A stretch of 5,941 nt of DNA, taken from the NCBI GenBank assembly GCA_905236585.1, contig CAJOQZ010000315.1, positions 1 through 5,941 on the forward strand, written 5' to 3'. Under the pieces are notes generated by a model, which worked only from the letters and a program-made list of their open reading frames with translations, ran no database searches and was not told where the DNA came from. The position numbers were made by a program, and so were the translations under genes. Below are positions 1-5,774 of the stretch, piece by piece (the first letter of the stretch is position 1; every line of letters starts with the position of its first letter). The stretch is from an uncultured Lachnospiraceae bacterium (lineage in GTDB: Bacteria; Bacillota; Clostridia; Lachnospirales; Lachnospiraceae).

Positions 1-7
1 CCATCTG

Positions 8-38
8 AGAATCCCGCATGGCGGGATTCTGCCTTCAT
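8..38 (+). terminator. Intrinsic terminator of a gene upstream of the window
   Basis: A perfect 10-bp stem (8-17 with 21-30, arm AGAATCCCGC) closes a 3-base loop and is followed on the + strand by a T-rich tract (GCCTTCATTTTCATT). No T-run follows the stem on the other strand, so it should end a + strand transcript that lies left of the window. Confidence 0.8.
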
Positions 39-49
39 TTTCATTCACG

Positions 50-79
50 ATTGCAAACGAGCATAGCGAGTTTCGCAAT
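50..79. repeat. Imperfect palindrome, possibly a dispersed repeat
   Basis: ATTGCAAAC (50-58) pairs with GTTTCGCAAT (70-79) through nine base pairs with one bulged C at 74. The centre GAGCATAGCGA can add a 2-bp GC pairing. It lies just past the upstream terminator, where short dispersed palindromes are often found in such genomes. Whether it is repeated elsewhere cannot be told from this window. Confidence 0.4.
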
Positions 80-164
80 TACCTAATATTCACGTAAAAA
101 TGATTCCAAGTCCATTCTATCCTATCGCTGCAAAAAAAGGAACAAAAAGTTTATGAGTCTTGCC

Positions 165-237
165 TTGAAAACAAACGAATCTCCGTGTTCGACGGCGAGA
201 GTACCTTAACCTCACACTAAGAAGCGTTTGTTTTCAA
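165..237. repeat. 13-bp perfect inverted repeat enclosing a second hairpin
   Basis: TTGAAAACAAACG (165-177) is exactly complementary to CGTTTGTTTTCAA (225-237), with a 47-base interior. The interior has its own hairpin: CCGT (183-186) pairs with ACGG (192-195) around a 5-base loop, and TCT (180-182) can pair with AGA (198-200) across a 2-base bulge. The element ends about 40 bases before the -35 box of the next gene, so it should not be in that gene's main transcript. It may be a small structured RNA, a miniature mobile-element remnant or a protein-binding site. I recognise no known RNA family. Confidence 0.4.
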
Positions 238-275
238 AATAAAAACTCAAAAACAATACATTTTGTGGGAATGAA

Positions 276-304
276 TTGACAAAACCACAATATATACTTA
301 TTAT
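276..304 (+). promoter_or_regulatory. Sigma-A promoter of the chemoreceptor operon
   Basis: A perfect -35 box TTGACA (276-281) and a near-consensus -10 box TATTAT (299-304) are separated by exactly 17 bases. Transcription would start near 311, only a few bases before the ribosome site, giving a very short leader. This is a housekeeping-type promoter; I see no flagellar sigma factor signature. A 6-bp dyad (TTGTGG 263-268, CCACAA 285-290) is centred on the -35 box and could be an operator. Confidence 0.75.
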
Positions 305-313
305 GAAGTGATG

Positions 314-319
314 AGGAGG
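314..319 (+). promoter_or_regulatory. Ribosome binding site fixing the start at 329
   Basis: AGGAGG lies 9 bases before ATG 329. Upstream in-frame starts (GTG 308, ATG 311) would place this site inside the coding sequence. GTG 308 would also lie upstream of the predicted transcription start. Confidence 0.85.
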
Positions 320-328
320 GATTTTCCA

Positions 329-2044
329 ATGAAGAAGAGAAAAGGTCATTTGGTTACTACTATTGTAGCGGGTTTTATCGCGCTTGCGATTGTGATTGCG
401 GCGATTCTTACGGTTGTCGGCGTCCGGGAAGTGCGAAGCACCTATCTGTCCATGATCAAGGAAGAACTTCACGCAGCGGCGGTACATCTTCATAGTCAAC
501 TGTCCAATGAGTACGACGGAGACTGGACGTACAGCGAAGAGACCGGACTTGAAAAAGGCGGCATAGCGGTGTCGGATGTTTTCGAAGAAGAAATGGACGA
601 GATGAAGGCAGAGACCGGAATCGAATACACCCTGTTTTACATGGATACGCGTGTTGTAACAACGCTGATGAAAAAAGAAGGCGGAAGGCTCGTCGGAACG
701 AAGGCTTCGGATGCGGTCATCGCGGCGGTGCTGAATCAGAAGCAGACCTATTATGCTTCGAACCTGAATATCGAAGGGGAAAAATATTACGGCTACTATT
801 ATCCGATGACGAATACGGACGGCGCCATTGCAGGCATGGTGTTCTGCGGACGTGAGGCGGCAAGCGTTTCCGCCGCGATCCGGTCGGTTACGCTTATTAT
901 GTGCTTGGTTACATTGGTGCTTGTTGCGGTAATGGTTGCGGCAGGAACGGTAATTGCGAAGCGTTCGAGCAATGTTATGAACAGTATCGCGGAGGAGATT
1001 ACAAATGTGGCGCAGGGCGATCTGACGGCGGATATCCCCGAAGAAATGCTTGCGCGTAACGACGAACTTGGGACGATTGCGGAGAATATGGACTCCCTTA
1101 CGAAAAAACTGCGCAGCGTCATAACCACAAGCAAGGAACTCGCCACGGATGTCAGCCGTTCCGGCAATGAACTGTCCGATTCCGCGAGTCTTGCCTCTTC
1201 CGCGTCCAATCAGGTGACGGACGCTGTGGACGGCATCAGCAAAGGCGCAGTCAGTCAGGCGGAGAGTGTACAGGATTCGGCAGGCAACGTTAATGAGATC
1301 GGCATTGACATTGAGACGATTTCCGGCAACGTAAGAGTTTTGTCGGACAATACCCAGCAGATGAAGGATGCCTGTACAAATTCCATGCGGGCGCTGGATA
1401 ATCTGTTAAAACAAAACGAAAGCGTTGTTGTTTCCATGAAGGTCATTGATGAGCAGATACGCAATACAAATTCGGCGGTACAAAATATCGCGAACGCGAC
1501 CAAATTGATTACGGATATCGCGTCGCAGACGAACCTGTTAGCGCTCAATGCTTCGATCGAGGCGGCGCGGGCGGGCGAAGCAGGAAGAGGTTTTGCGGTG
1601 GTTGCGACAGAGATCGGGGGTCTTGCGGCACAGTCCCGCGAGGCAACGGTAGAAATCAGCAATATCGTTACGCAGTTGACGACGGAGTCCGAGAAGTCGG
1701 TGGAGACTATAGTGCAGTTGAACGAGGCATTTGCGGCGCAGTCGAAGCAGATCTCGGAGACAAAAGAGGATATGCAGCGGATGGAGACCGGCGTGAACTC
1801 CGTTACCGACAATACCGGGGAGATTTCGGGAAGAATCGACAATCTTGACTCTTCCAAGGGCAATCTGGTGTCGATCATTGAGAATCTGTCGGCGATCTCC
1901 GAAGAGAATGCGGCTTCTACGCAACAGACGACGGCTTCCATGCAGGAACTCAACGCCACATTTGAAATCATCAGCCAAAGCGCGGACGAGTTGAAGAGCC
2001 TCGCGGCGCAGTTGGATGAGCAGATCAGTTTCTTTACCGTATAG
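329..2044 (+). CDS. Membrane methyl-accepting chemotaxis protein with Cache-type sensor domain
   Basis: A 571-residue transmembrane chemoreceptor expected to pass an extracellular signal to CheA/CheW. Seen in the sequence: a basic N-terminus (MKKRK), TM1 about 8-32, an extracytoplasmic domain about 33-185, TM2 about 187-210, a HAMP domain about 211-262 (DELG at 245-248), then a long coiled-coil hairpin to the C-terminus. The tip motif is at 408-426, ending GRGFAVVA, with the usual EAARAGEAGRGF core. The outer domain carries GTKASD (123-128) and YYGYYYPM (153-160), typical of single-Cache sensor domains in clostridial receptors; the ligand cannot be read. Both hairpin arms are about 150 residues (roughly 21-22 heptads), so it is a long-armed class. 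No CheB/CheR-tethering pentapeptide ends the protein. The stop is 21 bases before the ferredoxin gene, which suggests an operon. Family assignment is very secure. Confidence 0.95.
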   Translation: MKKRKGHLVTTIVAGFIALAIVIAAILTVVGVREVRSTYLSMIKEELHAAAVHLHSQLSNEYDGDWTYSEETGLEKGGIAVSDVFEEEMDEMKAETGIEYTLFYMDTRVVTTLMKKEGGRLVGTKASDAVIAAVLNQKQTYYASNLNIEGEKYYGYYYPMTNTDGAIAGMVFCGREAASVSAAIRSVTLIMCLVTLVLVAVMVAAGTVIAKRSSNVMNSIAEEITNVAQGDLTADIPEEMLARNDELGTIAENMDSLTKKLRSVITTSKELATDVSRSGNELSDSASLASSASNQVTDAVDGISKGAVSQAESVQDSAGNVNEIGIDIETISGNVRVLSDNTQQMKDACTNSMRALDNLLKQNESVVVSMKVIDEQIRNTNSAVQNIANATKLITDIASQTNLLALNASIEAARAGEAGRGFAVVATEIGGLAAQSREATVEISNIVTQLTTESEKSVETIVQLNEAFAAQSKQISETKEDMQRMETGVNSVTDNTGEISGRIDNLDSSKGNLVSIIENLSAISEENAASTQQTTASMQELNATFEIISQSADELKSLAAQLDEQISFFTV

Positions 2045-2051
2045 TATTCAT

Positions 2052-2060
2052 AAAGGAGGA
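2052..2060 (+). promoter_or_regulatory. Strong ribosome binding site of the ferredoxin frame
   Basis: AAAGGAGGA lies 5 bases before ATG 2066, in the 21-base gap after the chemoreceptor stop. It is a near-ideal site, and it is the only clear ribosome site for the whole ferredoxin/hydrogenase locus; none of similar quality precedes the second frame. Confidence 0.85.
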
Positions 2061-2065
2061 TTAAA

Positions 2066-2293
2066 ATGGGGATTAATTCTTTAGTTTTCACAAATGAAAA
2101 GTGCATCGGGTGCAACAAATGCATCAACGCCTGTCCGGCTATGGGAGCCTGCGTATCGAATGTCGCCGAAAATGGCAAGGAGCGCCGCATTGATGTCGAC
2201 GGGATGCGATGCGTTGCCTGCGGCGCCTGTATGGACGCCTGTGAGCATGATGCGAGGGAGTTCCTTGACGATACGGAACGCTTGAAGACTTAA
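2066..2293 (+). CDS. Two-[4Fe-4S] ferredoxin; N-terminal module of a frameshifted hydrogenase-like sensor
   Basis: A 75-residue protein with two classical cluster motifs: C13-C16-C19-C23 (CIGCNKCINACP) and C49-C52-C55-C59 (CVACGACMDACE), the last followed by H61. An extra Cys is at 29. It would carry electrons to or from an H-cluster domain. In [FeFe]-hydrogenase-like sensor proteins this module is normally the N-terminus of one long chain and runs straight into the hydrogenase domain. Here the frame ends at TAA 2291, yet the expected continuation (LEDLKRGERISLLLAPAFL) is intact in the -1 frame from 2281. It is therefore best read as the 5' part of a broken or recoded gene rather than an independent ferredoxin. 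A separate small ferredoxin working in trans with the next frame is possible. Confidence 0.85.
   Translation: MGINSLVFTNEKCIGCNKCINACPAMGACVSNVAENGKERRIDVDGMRCVACGACMDACEHDAREFLDDTERLKT
2281..2293 (+). other. Apparent frameshift junction between ferredoxin and hydrogenase modules
   Basis: The upstream frame reads DDTERLKT and stops at 2291-2293. The downstream frame is open from 2269, just after a TGA at 2266-2268, and from 2281 reads LEDLKRGERISLLL into the hydrogenase domain. Relatives read roughly DDTERF-x-EDLK-x-GE without a break, so the data fit loss of one base (or four) near 2281, equivalent to a -1 shift. No in-frame X-XXY-YYZ slippery heptamer occurs in the overlap. A mutation or sequencing error is therefore more likely than programmed frameshifting. 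The joined product would be about 788 residues. Confidence 0.75.
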
Positions 2294-2295
2294 AA

Positions 2296-2318
2296 AGAGG
2301 CGAGCGGATCTCGCTTTT
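2296..2318 (+). repeat. Stem-loop just downstream of the ferredoxin stop codon
   Basis: AGAGGCGAG (2296-2304) pairs with CTCGCTTTT (2310-2318) as nine base pairs, two of them G-U, around the loop CGGAT. It begins two bases after the TAA, is preceded by an A-run and followed by TTTTATT, so it resembles a weak terminator. It lies in conserved hydrogenase-domain coding sequence (KRGERISLLL), so it may be coincidental. It could also reduce initiation at TTG 2320. Confidence 0.4.
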
Positions 2319-2319
2319 A

Positions 2320-4431
2320 TTGGCACCGGCATTTTTGGCAAATTATCCGAACGAATACGGCAAGGTCTTGGGCGGTCTTAAGAAACTCGGCGTAAGCCGG
2401 ATCATCAGCGTATCATTCGGCGCGGATATCACGACGTGGGGCTATTTGAACTACATTATGAAGTACAATTACCTCGGCGGCATTTCCCAGCCGTGCCCGG
2501 CAGTAGTGCGCTATATCGAAAGTTATACGCCGGAACTTCTGCCGAAGCTTTTCCCGGTGCACAGTCCCTTAATGTGCGCGGCGGTATATTGCCGGAAGGA
2601 ACTGAAAATGGACGAGAAACTTGCTTTTATCAGTCCCTGCATTGCGAAAAAATACGAGATCGACGATCCGAACAACAAAGGGCTCGTACAGTATAATGTG
2701 ACGTTCGACCATCTGATGAAATACGTCAAAGAGCATCGCATCACGGGACCGGACGCGACGGATGAGATCGAATACGGTCTTGGCTCGATTTATCCGACGC
2801 CAGGAGGGTTGAAGGAGAACGTCTTCTGGTTCTTAGGGGACGACGTCGCCATCCGTCAGATCGAGGGCGAGAAGCGGATGTACGAATGGCTCCAGCAGAA
2901 CAAGGAAAGGATAAAGGGCGGGAAGACGCCGTTTTTGTTTATCGATGCGCTAAACTGCGAGAACGGATGCATCTGCGGAACGGCGGTCGATCCTAAAAAA
3001 GCGGAGACGGACGACGCGCTGTATACGCTGCTTCGCATCAAAGAGTCTTCGAAAAAGAGCAAGCGGGGTGACGCATGGTCTCGTCCCGATACGCCGAAGA
3101 AGAGATTGAAGAATCTTAACAAGCAGTTTAAGAATCTGAATTTGGAAGATTATCTGCGCAAATACACCGACCGTTCCAAGGAATGTCCGATTGTCCAGCC
3201 GAACGCAAAGGAACTTGACGCCATCTTCAACTCCATGCAGAAGAAGACTAAGGAGTCGCGCGAGATCAACTGTACCTGCTGCGGGTATGACACCTGCGTG
3301 CAGATGGCGATCGCCATCCATAACGGATTCAATGTAAAAGAGAACTGCATCCACTATCAGAAAGATTTGGTTCAGCAGGAAGTCGATCACGCAGAGGCTC
3401 TTGCGCGAGAAGTTGAGAACCGCCATCAGGCGGAGCAGGAAGAGCATCAGCAGTTGATAGATACCATTGACGCGATCGACCGCCGCTTTGAAGGACTGTA
3501 CGCCTCCGTGGACGGCATGGTCGAGGGCAATGACAACAATGCAAAAGAGACGACGCAGATATCCGACGAGGTCGTCAATATTGCCCGCTTTACCGAACAG
3601 TTGGAACAGTCCATGGAAGGAATCCGGCAGTTGATCGCGCAGTTGGCGGAGGACAATGCAAGAGTCGTATCCATTGCGGACAACACGAACCTGTTATCGC
3701 TTAACGCATCGATTGAGGCGGCGCGTGCGGGAGAAGCGGGGCGCGGCTTTGCGGTCGTTGCGTCCGAGATCAATAACTTGGCGTCGGATTCGAGGGAGAC
3801 GGCGAACAAATCGAGCGAGAACCACGGACGGATCAATAATTCCATTACGCAGGTTCTGGAGGATACCAAGCATCTGACGGAAATCATCGACGGGATCAAC
3901 AACCGAACGCAGACCTTGGCGGCTGCGACGCAGGAGATTTCCGCCTCCGCGGAGGAGATCAAGGAAACCGTCACACAGGTCAAGGCGGATCTCGATGCAT
4001 TAACCAGTGACTGGACCAAAGCGTCGGCGGATGATGCGCACGCGAATCTCCACGGCACGCATATTCTGATGGCGGAAGACATGATGGTCAACGCCCAGAT
4101 CTTAAAGCAGCTGCTGTCGAAGAGCGGCAGTCAGGTAGATATCGTTGAAAACGGACGGGATGCGGTGCGGACATTCGCGGACAGTTCGGATGGGTATTAT
4201 GACGCGATCTTGATGGATGTGCGGATGCCGATCATGGACGGACTCGAAGCGACTGCGCAGATAAGGGAACTGTCCCGACCGGATGCGAAGAAGGTGCCGA
4301 TCATTGCGCTTACGGCGAACGACGGCGAACTCGATATGCAAAAGTCAAAAGAGGCGGGCATGAACGCGCACCTCGGCAAGCCGGTGGAAGCGGACGTTCT
4401 TTTCCGCGAATTGGAGCGGCTGATCCGGTAA
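2320..4431 (+). CDS. Soluble [FeFe]-hydrogenase-like sensor fused to MCP signalling and receiver domains (5' end lost by frameshift)
   Basis: 703 residues counted from TTG 2320, which has no good ribosome site; the true N-terminus is probably the ferredoxin frame upstream. Domains: [FeFe]-hydrogenase large-subunit domain about 1-240 with the four H-cluster cysteines C59 (QPCP), C107 (SPC-IAKK, with K110 kept), C213 and C217 (C-ENG-C). A basic linker about 245-300 follows. An Fe-S module of the FeS/PF04060 type has C318, C321, C326 and C343. A coiled coil runs from about 350. The MCP hairpin tip lies at 463-481 (EAARAGEAGRGFAVVA). A receiver domain covers about 580-703 with E586/D587, phospho-acceptor D633, T665 and K687. 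No membrane segment is present. The Cys before the first ligand, which relays protons in catalytic enzymes (TSCCP), is proline here, pointing to a sensor of H2 or redox state rather than an enzyme. Downstream partners would be CheW/CheA. Domain calls are secure; the signal is inferred. Confidence 0.88.
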   Translation: MAPAFLANYPNEYGKVLGGLKKLGVSRIISVSFGADITTWGYLNYIMKYNYLGGISQPCPAVVRYIESYTPELLPKLFPVHSPLMCAAVYCRKELKMDEKLAFISPCIAKKYEIDDPNNKGLVQYNVTFDHLMKYVKEHRITGPDATDEIEYGLGSIYPTPGGLKENVFWFLGDDVAIRQIEGEKRMYEWLQQNKERIKGGKTPFLFIDALNCENGCICGTAVDPKKAETDDALYTLLRIKESSKKSKRGDAWSRPDTPKKRLKNLNKQFKNLNLEDYLRKYTDRSKECPIVQPNAKELDAIFNSMQKKTKESREINCTCCGYDTCVQMAIAIHNGFNVKENCIHYQKDLVQQEVDHAEALAREVENRHQAEQEEHQQLIDTIDAIDRRFEGLYASVDGMVEGNDNNAKETTQISDEVVNIARFTEQLEQSMEGIRQLIAQLAEDNARVVSIADNTNLLSLNASIEAARAGEAGRGFAVVASEINNLASDSRETANKSSENHGRINNSITQVLEDTKHLTEIIDGINNRTQTLAAATQEISASAEEIKETVTQVKADLDALTSDWTKASADDAHANLHGTHILMAEDMMVNAQILKQLLSKSGSQVDIVENGRDAVRTFADSSDGYYDAILMDVRMPIMDGLEATAQIRELSRPDAKKVPIIALTANDGELDMQKSKEAGMNAHLGKPVEADVLFRELERLIR

Positions 4432-4442
4432 GGCGGATGCTT

Positions 4443-4519
4443 GCGGCAGATGATAGGAAATGCAGTCGGCCGCCTCGGCAACGGGGCGGCTGAAATTGTC
4501 TCCTGCCGCGGCGATTTTT
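4443..4519 (+). terminator. Branched stem-loop terminator after the sensor gene
   Basis: An inner stem pairs 4466-4476 with 4483-4493 (11 bp, two G-U pairs, 6-base loop; core GGCCGCC with GGCGGC). An outer 7-bp stem pairs GCGGCAG (4443-4449) with CTGCCGC (4503-4509), followed after a few bases by TTTTT at 4515-4519. The position, 12 bases past the stop codon, fits termination of the operon. The T-run is not directly against the outer stem, which lowers confidence. Confidence 0.55.
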
Positions 4520-4527
4520 AGGAAACA

Positions 4528-4544
4528 GTTAAAAAACTTTTAAC
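4528..4544. repeat. Short AT-rich hairpin or operator before the dehydrogenase gene
   Basis: GTTAAAA (4528-4534) and TTTTAAC (4538-4544) form a perfect 7-bp dyad with a 3-base centre, about 40 bases before the start codon at 4587. It could be a regulator binding site or part of a promoter. No well-spaced consensus -35/-10 pair could be identified in this gap. Confidence 0.3.
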
Positions 4545-4586
4545 CGGCGAAATCCTGTTCATTCAGGTAAAGGGTGTAAATAAAAA

Positions 4587-5648
4587 ATGGCAGAAAGAAA
4601 ACTGATTATCGGCTACTACGGCAACGGCAAAAGCACGAACCGCTACCACATCCCGTTTTTGATGCGGCGAAAAAGTACGATCACGGTGAAGACGATCTAT
4701 GCGCGCACGCTGCGGAACGACTGGGCAAGGTGGGACGGCGTGAAGTACACGGACAATGCCGACGAATTGTTAAACGATCCCGAGATTGACGTCGTGGTCG
4801 TTACGACACCGTCACAGGCGCATTATACTGTCGCAAAGCAGGTCATCGCAGCGGGCAAGAACGTGGTTTTGGAAAAGCCGTTTACGCAGTCGGTAGAGGA
4901 ATCGCAGGAACTTTTTGACCTTGCAAAAGAAAAAGGCGTGATGATACAGGGCTATCAGAACCGGCGGTTTGACAGCGATTTTTTGACGACGCAGGCGGTC
5001 ATTGCATCGGGTAAACTCGGCGAACTTTGTGAGGTCGAGATGCACTATGATTACTACCGCCCCCAAACGCCGGAGGGCATTGACCGTTATTCCAAGGACG
5101 AGTCCTATATCTATAGTCATGCCTGTCACACGGCGGATCAGGTGCTGTCCTACTTCGGGACGCCGGACCGGATCGTCTATGACGTCCGCCAGTTGCTAGG
5201 GCAGGGGCGGATGAATGACTATTTTGATCTTGACTTTTTCTACGAAAAAGGGACGGACAAATATGACGTGATGCCGGGCGGCTTAAAGGTGTCTGTCAAG
5301 TCGAGTTATTTCCGGGTGAAGGAGCGTCCGAGTTTCGTCGTATACGGTCGGAAAGGCATGTTCATTAAAACGGAAAAAGACAAGCAGGAGGCGGATTTGA
5401 AGAAGTTTTATCTGCCCGATCACAAGGACTTCGGACTCGATCTGCCGGAGAACTACGGCACGCTGACCTATTATGATAAGGACGGACGCTATCACGAGGA
5501 GTCGGTTGAAACGGTGCAGGGCGACAACGGGCGGTATTATGACGCGCTCTACGAGACGGTCATTAACGGCGCACCGCCTCTTGTCACCGAGGAACAGACG
5601 ATGACGCAGATGCGGATATTGGCGGAGGCGACGGCGCATTTGAAATAA
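4587..5648 (+). CDS. Gfo/Idh/MocA-family NAD(P)-dependent oxidoreductase
   Basis: 353 residues, the usual length for this family of sugar and inositol dehydrogenases. Seen: an N-terminal Rossmann fold starting LIIGYYGNGKSTNRYH (G9, G12, G14, H21), the strand DVVVVTTPSQAHY from 68, the family EKPFT motif with catalytic-type Lys at 97, and the start of the C-terminal domain after GYQNRRFDSDF (122-132). The active-site helix reads IYSHACHTADQVL, keeping H181 and D184 but with Ser177 where the family usually has the Asp of D-x-G-x-H. The general look is closest to YvaA/YdgJ-like (scyllo-inositol dehydrogenase type) members, but the substrate cannot be assigned. Initiation at ATG 4587 relies on a modest AAAGGG site about 12 bases upstream. 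It lies between a terminator and a new promoter, so it is probably transcribed alone. Family very likely; function open. Confidence 0.92.
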   Translation: MAERKLIIGYYGNGKSTNRYHIPFLMRRKSTITVKTIYARTLRNDWARWDGVKYTDNADELLNDPEIDVVVVTTPSQAHYTVAKQVIAAGKNVVLEKPFTQSVEESQELFDLAKEKGVMIQGYQNRRFDSDFLTTQAVIASGKLGELCEVEMHYDYYRPQTPEGIDRYSKDESYIYSHACHTADQVLSYFGTPDRIVYDVRQLLGQGRMNDYFDLDFFYEKGTDKYDVMPGGLKVSVKSSYFRVKERPSFVVYGRKGMFIKTEKDKQEADLKKFYLPDHKDFGLDLPENYGTLTYYDKDGRYHEESVETVQGDNGRYYDALYETVINGAPPLVTEEQTMTQMRILAEATAHLK

Positions 5649-5670
5649 TACCGACGGCAAAATTTTATAC

Positions 5671-5699
5671 TTTCCTATTCTGCGCTTATTTAGTATAAT
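5671..5699 (+). promoter_or_regulatory. Promoter with consensus -10 for the last reading frame
   Basis: A perfect TATAAT (5694-5699) is preceded at 17 bases by a poor -35 candidate (TTTCCT, 5671-5676). Transcription would begin near 5706, giving a leader of about 70 bases. The leader contains a small hairpin (CAGCC 5721-5725 with GGCTG 5735-5739). The weak -35 suggests either modest expression or activator dependence. Confidence 0.55.
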
Positions 5700-5774
5700 G
5701 TGACAAAATAGGTAATGATTCAGCCCCAAAAAGCGGCTGTATATTTAGTTCGGAGTCATAGAAAGGATGTATTC

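Larger units (their letters stand above)
1..328. other. AT-rich intergenic region upstream of the chemoreceptor operon
   Basis: No convincing gene lies here. It holds, in order, a terminator hairpin from an upstream gene (8-38), an imperfect palindrome (50-79), a 13-bp perfect inverted repeat with an internal hairpin (165-237), and a sigma-A type promoter with its ribosome site (276-319). Between these (about 80-164 and 238-275) I see only AT-rich sequence. The one antisense reading frame that enters this stretch from the first gene lacks a ribosome site and resembles no family I know. Confidence 0.8.

Noticed and set aside
110..240. Riboswitch (for example cyclic-di-GMP type) controlling the chemoreceptor
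   Set aside because: No conserved riboswitch core could be matched, and the structured part lies upstream of the predicted transcription start.
308..328. Earlier starts GTG 308 or ATG 311 for the chemoreceptor
   Set aside because: They would put the AGGAGG ribosome site inside the gene and begin at or before the predicted transcript start.
1255..2190. 311-codon antisense open frame across the first chemoreceptor
   Set aside because: It mirrors the coiled-coil coding sequence, lacks a ribosome site and shows no recognisable domain. The sense strand is unmistakably an MCP.
2254..2293. Programmed -1 frameshift of dnaX type, with GAGGGA at 2254-2259 as upstream stimulator
   Set aside because: The Shine-Dalgarno-like stretch is about 30 bases from the break, too far, and there is no in-frame slippery heptamer. 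Mutation or sequence error is simpler.
3447..4091. 214-codon antisense open frame across the second MCP module
   Set aside because: Same cause: the antisense of a compositionally biased MCP coding stretch. Its translation is simply the shadow of the conserved tip.
2066..4431. Catalytic bifurcating [FeFe]-hydrogenase
   Set aside because: Proton-relay Cys and key Met residues are replaced, the C-terminus is a signalling module, and no NADH-binding subunit genes are adjacent.
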